This document shows positions 33,648 through 43,878 of a stretch of 64,000 bases of DNA, in pieces. Below the pieces are notes generated by a model. It saw only the letters and a list, made by a program, of their open reading frames with translations, ran no database searches and was not told where the DNA came from. Origin of the DNA: Anseranas semipalmata (Eukaryota; Chordata; Aves; Anseriformes; Anseranatidae); the NCBI GenBank assembly GCA_013399115.1, contig VXAA01001094.1, forward strand, positions 224,914-288,913, in the 5' to 3' direction. The position numbers and the translations under genes are program-made. The stretch's first letter is position 1; every line of letters starts with the position of its first letter.

Positions 33648-36014
33648 TTGTGCAAAGAATAATGTATTTGTTTTCATAGGAGGGGAAGGAAAAAAAAATG
33701 AACAAAGTCCTGGAAATGTTTTACTAACAACTGAGAACTGAGGACAGAACTGGGACAGTGCTTGGTTTCTTGGCTGAGCTAAGGAGTTTGAAGACAGAAT
33801 CAAAGGTTTCATTTTTAGATAGCTTTATTTTTAAAACTTTATGATTAAACTTAGTTCAATTTTAAAATGTTGCTATAAACATTCTCATTTAGGAAATATC
33901 AGGAAAAATCTTTGAACATGTCTAGCTGCTTTTTATTTTTTTTTTATTTTTTTATTTTTTCCAATTTGTAAAACTGGTCATGGAGTTTAGATCGTGTTTC
34001 AAAATAGTAATTCAACTGAAGTTGTTTGGTTTTCTGGCAAATAATTTGATGTAGGGTGGAAGGAGTGAGTGAATGTACTTATCTATAGCCTAAGAACATT
34101 AGAGTTTCCCTTTCTTTCAGGTTGATATTAGAGCTTCCAGATTCAGTAAGGACTATGCTACACCCATTGTGTACATCCAGCCTGGAGAAACTCAGAAGAA
34201 TAACAATGCATTGCTTTTTATTCCCCTCTGGCCTCAAATAGCCATTCTGGGATGGATGCCTGGCACTACCCTCTAGATACTGTGCTCTGCTTGTCTGCAA
34301 GCTTGTTGCAGGCAATGTTTGAAGACAGGGTGCAAACTCTTCTCTGATGGTTGCCACCTCCTCTTAAGGCTGGCTTTACAAGGTGGTATGTGTGAGCTCC
34401 GGTCGTGGATCCAATATTTAGTACATAAGCAGCAGGTAAACTGGATGGTTACCTGTTGTGTGTGATGGAGAAGTGGCAGCACTTGCTATGTTATATTTTA
34501 ATAGGCCATGATACTTCTGTGGGGCGTCAGCACAGGTCATCTCTGTTCCAGGCTGAGCTCTGGTCCAAATGATTGAGCTGTCATTGGAGCCAGAGCTGTG
34601 TTTTGGTCTATGCTGCATTATGCCAGTACAACTCTTACCTTTTTCACAAGAGTCCCTCGGGGACCACTTAGTGTCTGTCACTTTGGTGGGGGACAGGTGC
34701 TGGCCCAAACACATTGGCTACCAGCTGCATACTTGACTATGTGAGCTTTGACCAGCTCTGACAAAGGTCATACACCTGCTTCTTGGCTGTTCCTGGACCT
34801 TAGGAGGAAAGCATAGGTTTAAACATGACCAAAATGCTGTTGGGATTCTATCTGAGTGTCTCCCAGGGGGTGGTCCTAATAAATCAATTTGAATGTGTGA
34901 TTTATCTCTTGGGTTACTCTGTGTATTGCTCAGTTTGGCCCACAGTATGTGGAGAATAGTCACCAGAGCCATGTGATATCACACCTGTCTTGGGCAAGGC
35001 TGTAAAGAAAGGTTTTTTATTAGACCATTGTCATAGCTGTGTGAGGGATTCCTGCTTGAGGGCAAGGAATGATGAATAACCACTGCCAAACATCGTCAAG
35101 CAGCTGCTCTTCTTGCTTGCAGTAACTCATGGTAACCATGCATGGGCAAAGTGTGTCCCAACTAACCTCATTTCCTTCGAAGTTTACAAAAAACAAATAG
35201 CGGTGGGTAGTTTGATAGCACAGAAGTACTGCTGTTACAGTGAATATTCCCTGTCTTTTACCAAACCAGTGCTGTGCTCTGTGTGCAGACTGTGGAGGTT
35301 GCCTCTCAAGCTGCAGATCTTACAGGTGCCCAGCTCCATACTGCTCTAAAGTCTTCTCTAATCCCTCAGCAATCTCAGCATCACTCCTGCTGCAGCCAAA
35401 CTGCAGAGGCTTACGTAGTTTGCGAGCTCCCTGAAGTAGCTGTGCTGCTCCCAGAGGAGTGTGGAAAGGAGGAATGACCCACCTGGGCAGCATGAGCCCA
35501 GGGTGGAGGCGGGCATTAGGAGTCTTGTCTCTGTCCCCCGTTCTCTGCCCCTGGCTTGTGGAACAGATGAAGAAAAGCCCAGAGAGAGCAGCAGAGCTTT
35601 CAAATCATCTTCACTTCTGGCCTCTCTGCAGAAGCAGGCAGCAAAGAGTCTGATTACTGCCAAATCTGAGGCAGATCTGCATTATGTGCATCAACCTGCT
35701 GGGAGAAATGGGTTCTGATAAACCAGCCATTTTGAATGAACATCAAGCATCGTAGTTGCCTGGCTCTACCTGCGTTTGGATGAGACTATTGCATGACTAT
35801 TATTCATGTAGTCTTTTGCAGTGCATTTTTGGGGGTACAGTTGCAGACAAATACAGCTGTTCTGTGATTGCTACTATCATCCTACAGATCTAGAAAATAG
35901 GAAGGGGGAAGAGAAGTGTGAATCCACAAGAGAAACAGCTTGAGATCTAAGTAGATCCAGGAAATGTCACGATAGNAGAGGAGAGGAGAGGAGAGGAGAC
36001 GAGGCAAGACTTAC
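33648..36014. other. Non-coding stretch between collagen remnants
   Basis: No gene is supported. A block near 35486-35553 on the minus strand begins GQR after an acceptor-like CCAG and ends at a donor-like CCCAG|gtgggt, but its triplet register is poor and I do not call it. Repeats: T-rich stretches near 33933-33960. An unresolved base lies at 35,976 next to a GAGGA repeat. Confidence 0.5.
35977..36004. repeat. (GAGGA)n short repeat beside an unresolved base
   Basis: About five AGGAG units directly follow the N at 35976. The pentanucleotide repeat probably caused the ambiguous base call. Confidence 0.8.
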
Positions 36015-36142
36015 TTCTGGTACAGGTGGTCCTGGAGGCCCAAGGGGACCTCAGCACCCTTCTCTGTAGAGGGACCAAGTACTTCAGGAATGCCTCTTCC
36101 ACCCTTTGGACCAACTGGGCCGGGAGGGCCACACCTTTCTTT
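36015..36142 (-). pseudogene. Collagen exon with both splice sites and one frameshift
   Basis: Read leftward from 36142, after acceptor ttcccctgacag, the block gives GPP GPV GPK GGR GIP, then degraded triplets (Glu- and Thr-started) with GPS and GAE between. After one missing base it resumes GPL GPP GPP and ends before a consensus donor gtaagt. The length is 128 nt; restoring one base would give 129, a multiple of three. Thirteen triplets are recognisable, ten with Gly first. Intact splice sites with a single frameshift suggest either a recently broken gene or a base error; the N at 35976 is only 39 bases away. Confidence 0.88.
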
Positions 36143-37138
36143 CTGTCAGGGGAAATTTGGAGGGAAAATAGCAATGAAAATGGAAATTAAGACCCTCGTC
36201 TAGGTTTTTGTACTCTCCTGCCTCTCCCTGCCTACTCATCTACTAATACCTGTGACAATTTTCCCAGAGCACATGCAGCACTATGAATAGAAGGTTAAAT
36301 GTCACATGAAAGGCAAGGATAGTGTTTCTTCTGAGCTGTAATGGGCCATTACTTGTCAGCAAGCTATATGAGGTTCTTCTTACTCCAAAGTCCACATAAT
36401 AGCCTCCTACAGCATGTTGGATGGAGCTGGCTTCAGCTCCAAGATTCCTGTGTGAGTTATTGTTATTCTCTCCAGCTGTACTTTGCTGATGTTTGCATAA
36501 TGCAGTCCAAAGCCTCTGGAAAACTGAATGGCAGATGACAGAGAGCTGGTGACTTATTCTTAGAGAGATTTTCCTACACAGACACTTATTCATGTGGGTT
36601 TGAACAACATGGCCTCTGACTCTCAAGGATCAGGTTTTCTAAAGGAAAGGATTAATTTCAGGTATGTATGTGTGTATATATATGTATAATTAACTGGAAC
36701 TTAGCAGAAGTTCCAGTCACTGGGTGACTGCTGTCACAGTCTGAGCATTGTGGCATGCACACCTGCGAGATGCTCCTCCTAATGAGGGAGGCATAGCCAG
36801 CACACAAAGCTAGAGATCCAGTGTTTTTTTAACTCTTGCTGTTTGTAGCTAACATGCAACGTGTTATGTACCAGGAGCTCCAGCTGGGGCAGAATTGTGT
36901 GGGAGCTCCAAAGACCGTCTTAATGGAAGTGTATTTGTCTCTGGATGCAAGCTTTCTGCAGCAATGACATAGGCAGTAGGACCAGAAATTCTTACTTCTT
37001 TTTTCCTCCTCAGGCTTCTGACCTTTTGAGATAAACAATTATCTGGGGTGTGTGTGTGTGTGTGAGTTGTCTGCTGTCTCCTCTGTCCCTGTCATCAGTC
37101 TTTCAAAAAATATTAGAAATAGTTAAAAAAATATATAT

Positions 37139-37142
<4 letters not shown>

Positions 37143-37177
<35 letters not shown>
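37143..37177. repeat. (TA)n microsatellite
   Basis: A pure TA dinucleotide run of about 35 bases, preceded by a shorter TATATA block at 37131-37138. Confidence 0.9.
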
Positions 37178-37180
<3 letters not shown>

Positions 37181-37385
37181 GGGGGAGAGGGGGAAGAGGA
37201 GGAGTGAGTGCTTTACAAGGATCAGAAATTACCTGTTACTTGAATTTCATAGGACATGGGTTCTACCTTTGATCCAGCATCCCTATCTCCCTTTTTTTTT
37301 TTTCTTTTTAAGGTCTCTGTCTCTAAAGAAGGGAATCCAGCTCTATGTTCTTGCACATTCTCTGCATAAAGAGAGAATTCCTCAT

Positions 37386-37387
<2 letters not shown>

Positions 37388-37417
<30 letters not shown>
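37388..37417. repeat. (ATT)n microsatellite
   Basis: About nine ATT units in a row. Confidence 0.9.
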
Positions 37418-38452
37418 GCTCTCATGATGTAGACAATGTGAGATTTTAAGCTCAGCCATGTGTGAACATGTACAGCTACTTGTACTGTGTTAGGTTTGAG
37501 ATATGTGGCTGCCTTCCCAACCCATCATCTACCAGGTGAAGATGCTGGAGTGTTCTCCAAGCACCCTTTCATCCCCAAACTTCTCTATTGCCTGACATTG
37601 CTTTCAAAGCCTCAGTCAGCACAAGAGAAACAAGTAAAAGCCAGGTCAGCTCAGAGGTAGCAAGTTTAGTGTGCAACAAGTTACCATACATCTATTACAC
37701 TGTGAAACGGAGATCGTGTGTGCTCCTTGTCTTCCGCAAATAAAAAGCAAAGTGACTTAAATAGTCCCTCTTTCACAACTGGTAAAGTAGTTGAACTATC
37801 TTCCCTTTGCTGTGCTCTGAAAGCACTTGCATGTGACATCAGTGTGGCTCAGAAGACTCATCAGACTGTGCTAGCATGGTTGTGTGTCTGAGTCCCAAAT
37901 TAATCGGAACTGAGACCTGCTCTAGAGAATATAAAACGACAGCCTGTACCAAGGCTTCTCTACTAATGTGCACAGAGGCTGCTTAAAAGGTCAGTTACAC
38001 ATCTGCTTGATTTTATTTAACATTAGTAACGTGTTACCTTACTTGGGATATGTGTGTGTGTACTTAGTGGGAGGTTTATTTCCCATGGGAAGATTTGGCT
38101 TATCTTTCTTGTAGAGGTCACTTTTGGGCAGATTTTCTCTTTAACAGACCTGTCTGCTTTACAGATCTCCAAGTTCAATATTTGAAATGTCTGTATATTT
38201 AAAGTCAAATTTTAGACCAGGATCTTGAACTCCCCCAAAGTTTTGGTGAACAGGTCAACAGAAATATTGAAGACTTTCCCCCCTACCTCCCCTCCTTTCT
38301 TTCTGCCTCTCCACTTCTGCCCTCTCTGGAAACAAAAGCAGCTCCTACAGTCAAGGCTTTCCCATCCTGCTGGCAATCTTGAAAGCACCTCTGGTGTTTG
38401 CTGGTCCTTCGGGTGACCATTCCTCATCACGACGTGCTGAGCCACTGCTGCA

Positions 38453-38524
38453 CATCTCCCCCAGGGATCAGCAGGGCTCTGCTTGGAGCAGGGAGGTGAC
38501 ACTTCCCTTAGTCCCAGCTGCACC
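38453..38524 (-). pseudogene. Decayed collagen-like block with an in-frame stop
   Basis: From 38524 leftward the frame reads GAA GTK GSV, then triplets whose first codons have become Thr, Leu and Glu, then a TGA exactly where Gly (GGA) is expected, and finally GEM. The length is 72 nt, eight triplets. No clean acceptor or donor remains. It lies 325 bases from the better preserved 54-nt block, consistent with neighbouring exons of one gene. Confidence 0.5.
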
Positions 38525-38679
38525 CCAGATACCACATTGTTCACAGGAAGGTTTTAGATGTGTGTTTGCCTGGGAAGATGCAGTTAGACCTTAGCACTGG
38601 AACATCTTCCTGCCAACCATCAGCTTCCCTTCTGTCTTTCCTACTTGGGCTTTGCAGCAGCTTGGAAATGGCATTTGAA

Positions 38680-38685
<6 letters not shown>

Positions 38686-38709
<24 letters not shown>
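38686..38709. repeat. (TTTA)n microsatellite
   Basis: A short tetranucleotide run of about six units. Confidence 0.85.
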
Positions 38710-38711
<2 letters not shown>

Positions 38712-38848
38712 GCTGCTGCATCCTACTGTGCTGGCAAATGGACAGGCATGTGCTGCCACATATATATCTTAACCACATCAGGTCCTAAAACTGGTACCCA
38801 ACCTCCGCCACTGAAGAAGTGGATGGGGGTGCTTAAAGTATCCCCCAC

Positions 38849-38902
38849 CATAAGGCCTGGTCTTCCTGGGAGCCATCCTAGAGCTTGCTCGCCCTTGGCT
38901 CC
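38849..38902 (-). pseudogene. Collagen exon of exactly 54 nt
   Basis: After acceptor ctgtctgacag the block reads GAK GEQ, then Ala- and Trp-started triplets (GCT and TGG, each one base from a Gly codon), then GRP GLM, and stops at a weak donor gtgggg. It has six triplets and exactly 54 nt, the classic collagen exon unit, and begins with a whole Gly codon. No stop or frameshift is present, but two of six Gly positions are lost. Confidence 0.8.
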
Positions 38903-39033
38903 CTGTCAGACAGTTGAAAACAGCTGGGGTCATTCACTTCTGGGAAAGGGCACTTTATGGTAGCAGCCTTTATCCAAGCTTACTGTGCTATTAAAGTGAA
39001 TCATAAGTGAGTTTTTAAGCTGGACTCACCACA

Positions 39034-39073
39034 GCTTCTCTCTCTCTCTCTCTCTCCCTCTCTCTCTCTCTCA
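39034..39073. repeat. (TC)n microsatellite
   Basis: A CT-dinucleotide run of about 40 bases with one interruption. Confidence 0.9.
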
Positions 39074-39440
39074 TTTTTAGCTCTGGAGAAACAATAAAAT
39101 CTGTATTTCTAGCTCCTTTTTACACATCTGACTGGCAGGAAAGGAGAAGCTTAGAAGGTAGCAGTAATAGCCAAAAATATTATTGGATTACGTGGCAAGG
39201 CTCTCAGCATAATCATAGTAAAACTTGGGCTTTAGGAGTCATCTGGAGCTCTTTAGCCACTCTTAGATTTTTGACAAAGCTTTTAACTGTAAAGTCAATC
39301 ATGTACTGATGGAAGGTAAAGCCCTGGAAGATGTTACTTTCTGCTATCATCTTCTTTCTTCCTTTTTTTTTTTTTTTTTTGTGTCCTGATTCCTATGAGT
39401 GTTAAACTGTGACTTTGTGTACTAGCTGCGTTGTCTTTAC

Positions 39441-39484
39441 TTTTGGTCCCATCTTGCCTTCTAGGCCTGCCATCCCAAGGGACC
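39441..39484 (-). pseudogene. Collagen 45-nt exon with a one-base deletion
   Basis: Between acceptor ccgatcttcag and donor gtaaag lie 44 bases. They begin GGT CCC TTG (GPL) and, after one missing base, continue Met-Ala, GLE GKM GPK. One added base would give 45 nt, five triplets, each with Gly first. Both splice sites are intact. It is the clearest single case of a standard collagen exon broken by a one-base deletion in this window. Confidence 0.85.
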
Positions 39485-39570
39485 CTGAAGATCGGTGAAA
39501 TCTCTGTCAGGGTGTGGTCTTAGTGCGTGAAAACTGGCTTCATTAGCGTTTTGAAATGAACTTTATTTAC

Positions 39571-39625
39571 ATCTTTTCCCGGACTGCCATCCATTCCTGG
39601 GCTCCTATGTACCCCATCATGCACC
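39571..39625 (-). pseudogene. Collagen exon remnant, indels at its 5' half
   Basis: After acceptor gttctttccag the block starts GGT GCA, loses register through small indels and an in-frame TGA, then reads PGM DGS PGK D (three good Gly positions in a row) before donor gtaaat. It is 55 nt long, one off the 54-nt unit. It lies only 86 bases from the 44-nt block, a very short intron by collagen standards but possible. Confidence 0.75.
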
Positions 39626-41085
39626 CTGGAAAGAACAAAGCAGTCCAAATAAAGCTCCTCAGCTTGCTCAATATTTATCAGTGTTGCAGAGGATCTAACT
39701 TTTGGTGTTTGTTTGTACATCTAAGTGAATTTAATGCACTCAAATAATCTGTTTTGATATGAACAGAAAATTATTTCCAATATAGAGCAGGAACTACTTG
39801 AAATCTAGAAGTTTATGCATCATGTTCCCCTTACATGCTCTTAGTTAGCTATCTTCAGGCACAAGAGAAAACCTTTGATTGTAGGCCAATTAAAAAATGT
39901 ATGGAACTGTTTGCTCCTTTCAGTTCTCCAGCTCACCCCTCAAGAGAAAATCCTGCCAGCCTTTCAGCAAACCAGAGAAATGACATTTGCTACACAATAT
40001 TATGCAGTGAAGCCAAAGTATTGCAGTGAAGTCCTTCCAGGAGTAAGAATAACGATGCTGGCAATTTCCAAAATGGGGGCGGGGGGGATAAAATGTTTTC
40101 TTTATGGATTCCTAAAAATCACTTTTTAAAAATTATATTTGCTTTTGCAGAAATTTCTGGCACCACTGATGTCAGTGACCTAGGACCAAACTCAAAATAG
40201 AGCTTGTTTTATATTGTATGCTCATCTTCTCTGGTCTCTCCCATAACTCCTGGATAACCTTAGATAAAGTAAAATTAAAGGAATGGTGCTGTAATGGAGT
40301 TGCCTGGAACATTCTGTGGTACACAGTGTACGACATCAAAAAGATTGTGATCCTTTGAATAACAAGCATCAGAAAATCAGCTTTGATAAATCATTATCTT
40401 ATCAGTCTTTGACCTCTGAATGGCTGTTCTGCAAAGTCCATGATCAGGACTAACCACCCTGTAGAGTAATAATTTCATTAATTTTACCATAATGAATAAA
40501 ATCTCCTCAAGGCTACTGTGTGTCTGTCTACCACCTAGCTATATATTTGAATCCTGTCCTTTAGCTGATGAGGGGAGATTGCCCAACTGCTTTGTGTCCT
40601 TCTTAGGTAAATTGTGCAGAAACAGCAACCTTAAAGAGTAAACAGCTCTTGCAAGTCCTATTCTTTCAGTTAAGCCTGCTGAAAGTCGCTCAGTCCTTCC
40701 TTAAGCCTAATTTTTGCCATCCATCTGGGTCCTTGGCTGCTCAGTCCTGCTGGAGTGAGGAGGACTCATTCTGGGGAAAAGTATTGCCATGAGTGAGCAG
40801 GAATAACAGCGTTGGTCCTTGTGTAGGTGTTTTTTGTTGCAGTGGTGGGGGTAGCATATACAGAGCTGGTCTGGGCCTCTCTGGAGCACCAGCCTGGGTG
40901 AGCCTGCCTCACTGCTAACAATCCTACTGGTTTCACTAATGGCTATTTGAGTGAGCACACACCAGAGCAAATAATAGTTCTGCAAGTAGGGCTATGGTGC
41001 CTAAATCTTTGTGCAAGATTTCTGTGAATGCACAAAGGACTTGCATGTTCAGGATATCCATTCTTAGCCTCGGCAGAGACACAAC

Positions 41086-41147
41086 CTGTGGTTTGCCCTG
41101 CTGTAGATTCGCCATCCTTCCTTTTTCTCCAAGGTAGACATCTGGGT
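41086..41147 (-). pseudogene. Collagen-like exon, about 62 nt
   Basis: After acceptor tgctggtgctaacag the frame reads PD, a Val-started YL triplet, GEK GRM, an Ala-started NL triplet (GCG, one base from Gly), QQ, then GKP Q, ending at a donor CACAG|gttgtg. Register slips by one codon before QQ, as expected if a Gly codon was deleted. Confidence 0.6.
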
Positions 41148-41528
41148 CTGTTAGCACCAGCAAAACCCTGGGACGAAGATTGGAGGGCTGTTATTTCAAC
41201 ACAGTTGTTTATTCCTCACTAAATTATACTTGTGCTCCTTCACAGTCCCCAGCCAGCCCTGTGTGAGTTGGCTACAAATTAATTCTGTGCCATGACAAAC
41301 TCTCAGAACAGTACCAGATTTAATATGATAGAGGAATAGGGACAGTCCAGGTCAAAGTGGGCTCAGGTGCCTCTCTCCTTGTTCCATTTCACCCTAGATT
41401 CGTCTGAAGCTCCATTCAGACAATGACACTAATTTTAGCAAAATCAGTGTGTGGTGCTTTCAAAACTTCAGTGAGCTGCAGAACATAAGACATAGGGATG
41501 TGCTACAGCATGCACCACATGATCCCAC

Positions 41529-41580
41529 TAGGGATCTGGGTCCCTCAAGCTGCCTTAGGACTATCTCAGGTTAGCCACCC
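41529..41580 (-). pseudogene. Possible collagen exon with two TGA stops
   Basis: Between acceptor cacttccctag and a weak donor gtggga lie 52 nt starting GGG TGG CTA. Three-codon units start Gly, Thr, Ser (AGT), Ala (GCA), Gly and Ile. Two in-frame TGA codons lie in Y positions and could be decayed CGA Arg codons. Supportive of the same gene but weak on its own. Confidence 0.4.
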
Positions 41581-42670
41581 CTAGGGAAGTGGCCAGAGCA
41601 GTCAGAGCTAGGCAGTGCAGATAGCGTGGCACACGTGGAGAGCTGTTGTATGGAGAAAATCTGCTTCTTTGGGAGGCCACTCGGTGCAGTAGGCATTACC
41701 CACATTCCTAGCCTTGGACATTGACTTGAAACTTCAGTCTTCTTCCCACATTCAATGATATTCAGAAAGAATTTACTGTCCTTGCAAGGCTGAGTTACTA
41801 ATTTGAAGACACAGGTCTAAGCAATGGATCAAAGAGCCCCAGTTACCCAAGAAGAACCCTTGTATGCAACTCTTCCCCTATTTCTTCTTTATTCCCAGTC
41901 TTATATCACCAGTAAAGGATTATTTTCCTTTTGCGCCTTAACCCTATATAGGTAACTGTTCTTTCCTGGAGAACAACTAAGCTAGAGATTTGGCATATTG
42001 ACCTTCATGTCTCAAAGATCTGGGCAGTCAATGTAAGATGTACTGGCAGTCGTTCCATTTTATATGCTTCTCTACATGGATCCTTCTGCTAAACCTCAGT
42101 TTCATCGTAAGCTGTTTTTGGAGATGACTTTTGTTTCTTTCTTTTCTTTTAAAAGTCCTTTTGAATTTGATTATATTTACAGCTAGTTAAATTTGGTAGG
42201 CTGGTTCTGCGGTGATGCCATCAAGTAATTGCATCTTGGAGGTCCTTGTTTTCACAGTGTTTTTATGGAGCCCTAGTTCAAACAACAAACCCCAAACCAA
42301 TATCATATTATTTTTTTATATTTATATCTAATAAAATCAATTGTGAAGGCCCTACTGCAAATCCAGGCCAAAGTTTCTGGCTTTATCCAGTGCTTTCAGG
42401 CATTTGATGCCTCTGAGCAGAGCAATGTTTTTCAGCCAGTGTATTCTGCATGCTCCCTGAGCTTATCTGAGGATTTAGTTCCATAGGCAAATCATGTTGC
42501 TCTATGTATGGGTAGTGGTTGGAAGGGGAATCCTGCACTTCCTCTGTTTTTGCAGGATTATAATACAATTTACAAAAAATATTTGCTACCCAAACAGACA
42601 AGGAATTCTGGATGAAGAGCAGTACGGATCTAAGGAAATAAAAACTAAAAAATAACTAATGAAGATGTTA

Positions 42671-42671
42671 N
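42671..42671. other. Unresolved base in a T-run
   Basis: A single N directly precedes a run of about eleven T, likely a sequencing ambiguity. Confidence 0.9.
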
Positions 42672-42876
42672 TTTTTTTTTTTAATATGAAATTCCAATAT
42701 ATTTTATTATTAGTAGACTCCACAGCTTCTTGTTAGCTACAGTTCAAATGCATCATACTGGCTTTTATAGTGGGAATAAGGTTAGAACTCAAAAAAAAAA
42801 TGTGTTTTTAAGCACCTGATGGATAAGTATTATTTGCCATCCCTATGTGTGATTACATGGTTGTCTTCCCTACAGT

Positions 42877-43145
42877 CACAGAAACACAGAAGGGTTGAGG
42901 TGGAAAGGGACCTCTGGAGGTCATCTGGTGCAGCCCCCCTGCTCAAGTAGGGCCACCTAGAGCATGTTGACCAGGATCATGTCCAGGTGGGTTTTGAATA
43001 TCTCCAAGGAGATATTCAAACTCCACAACCTTCCTGGGCAACCTGTGCCGGAGCTCCATCACCCCCACAGTGTTTCTGGATCTTCAGATGACACCTCCTG
43101 TGTTTCATTGTGTGTCCTTTGTCCTGTTCTGTCCTGTTCAAGGTT
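42877..43145 (-). mobile_element. CR1 LINE fragment
   Basis: About 270 bases match the reverse complement of the CR1 3' region: it begins cacagaagggttgaggtgg, continues through the Pro-Cys-Arg-like coding end (ggtcatctggtgcagcccc, tgaatatctccaaggagat) and stops abruptly. The copy is old, with many differences from those at 48.1 and 55.5 kb. Confidence 0.85.
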
Positions 43146-43824
43146 CCTAACTACAAAGAATATAAATCAGTAATCTTTATTTTGAAGGGCTGTTATACCA
43201 TACATTGCTGCTTCTAATGGATCATTGCAACCTGATAACGCATCACAGAGACAGAAGAGCAGGGTCGAGACTTCAGGCCAGAGATGTTTAAAGGTGTTAT
43301 GTGAATAGGCTGTAGGTTAATAGTATTTTACTGCTTTTGATATTTATGAATCCTTCCCCCAACAAAGTGTGTTGTGTATCACTATTAGTAAATGTTAATA
43401 TGCTTGTAAAGATTTAAGAAAAGAAAATCATCAGAGAACAGAAAAAGCCTCTCTTCTCCAAAAGTCAAATTTGCAGTGGCCTTAGAGCTGAAATTTACAC
43501 TCAAATTCAAATACAGATATGATCAGAGTAACCACACCTTTTTGTAATCTTAGGTAAATCAAGGGGAATTAGAAGTCCTTTGATTTGCAGCTATGAGGAG
43601 AGAGGCTGTGCCTTCTGGAGATCTAGGATGAAGTTCTGGCTCTACAAAAAGAATAGGGAACTGGCTACTATTCCAGTGGGACCAGTTTTTCACCTTAGTC
43701 CTTTCATATTTTCAAACAAACTCAACCTTTTAAGCAAATGAGCAATACATTTTTTTGCAAAACCCTAATGATTCATGTGTAATGTCTTGCTGTACTTTAT
43801 TTGGTAAAGGTCTGTCCTCCTTAC
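43146..43824. other. Non-coding stretch, nothing seen
   Basis: AT-rich sequence without a recognisable gene, repeat or motif, between the CR1 fragment and the eroded 54-nt collagen block. Confidence 0.6.
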
Positions 43825-43878
43825 CTCTGAACCAGGAAGTCTGGCATGACCTGGCTCTCTAAAAACACTGCCACATCT
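43825..43878 (-). pseudogene. Collagen 54-nt exon with Gly codons eroded by G-to-A changes
   Basis: Exactly 54 nt lie between acceptor acctccaag and donor gtaagg. Six triplets are in register; their first codons are AGA, AGT, AGA, GGT, AGA, GGT. Two are Gly (GHA, GSE) and the other four are each one G-to-A change from Gly. X-Y residues (EP, HA, LP, SE) look like collagen. The uniform change type, correct length and both splice sites make the reading convincing despite low Gly content. Confidence 0.65.

Larger units (their letters stand above)
36143..38452. other. Non-coding stretch with microsatellites
   Basis: No gene is supported. It holds a GT run (37051-37066), an AT run (37143-37177), and an ATT run (37388-37417). 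A minus-strand block at about 36868-36884 shows PAGAP before a donor-like gtacat, too short to call. Confidence 0.5.

Noticed and set aside
35486..35553. GQR-started minus-strand block between splice-like sites
   Set aside because: Only one clear Gly triplet and a poor register; not called.
38330..38420. Minus-strand GHP block next to other remnants
   Set aside because: First-codon positions are mostly two or more changes from Gly and no acceptor is clear.
40880..40929. Minus-strand GSP-containing block
   Set aside because: Two different frames can be read as degraded Gly-X-Y and splice sites are poor, so chance is likely.
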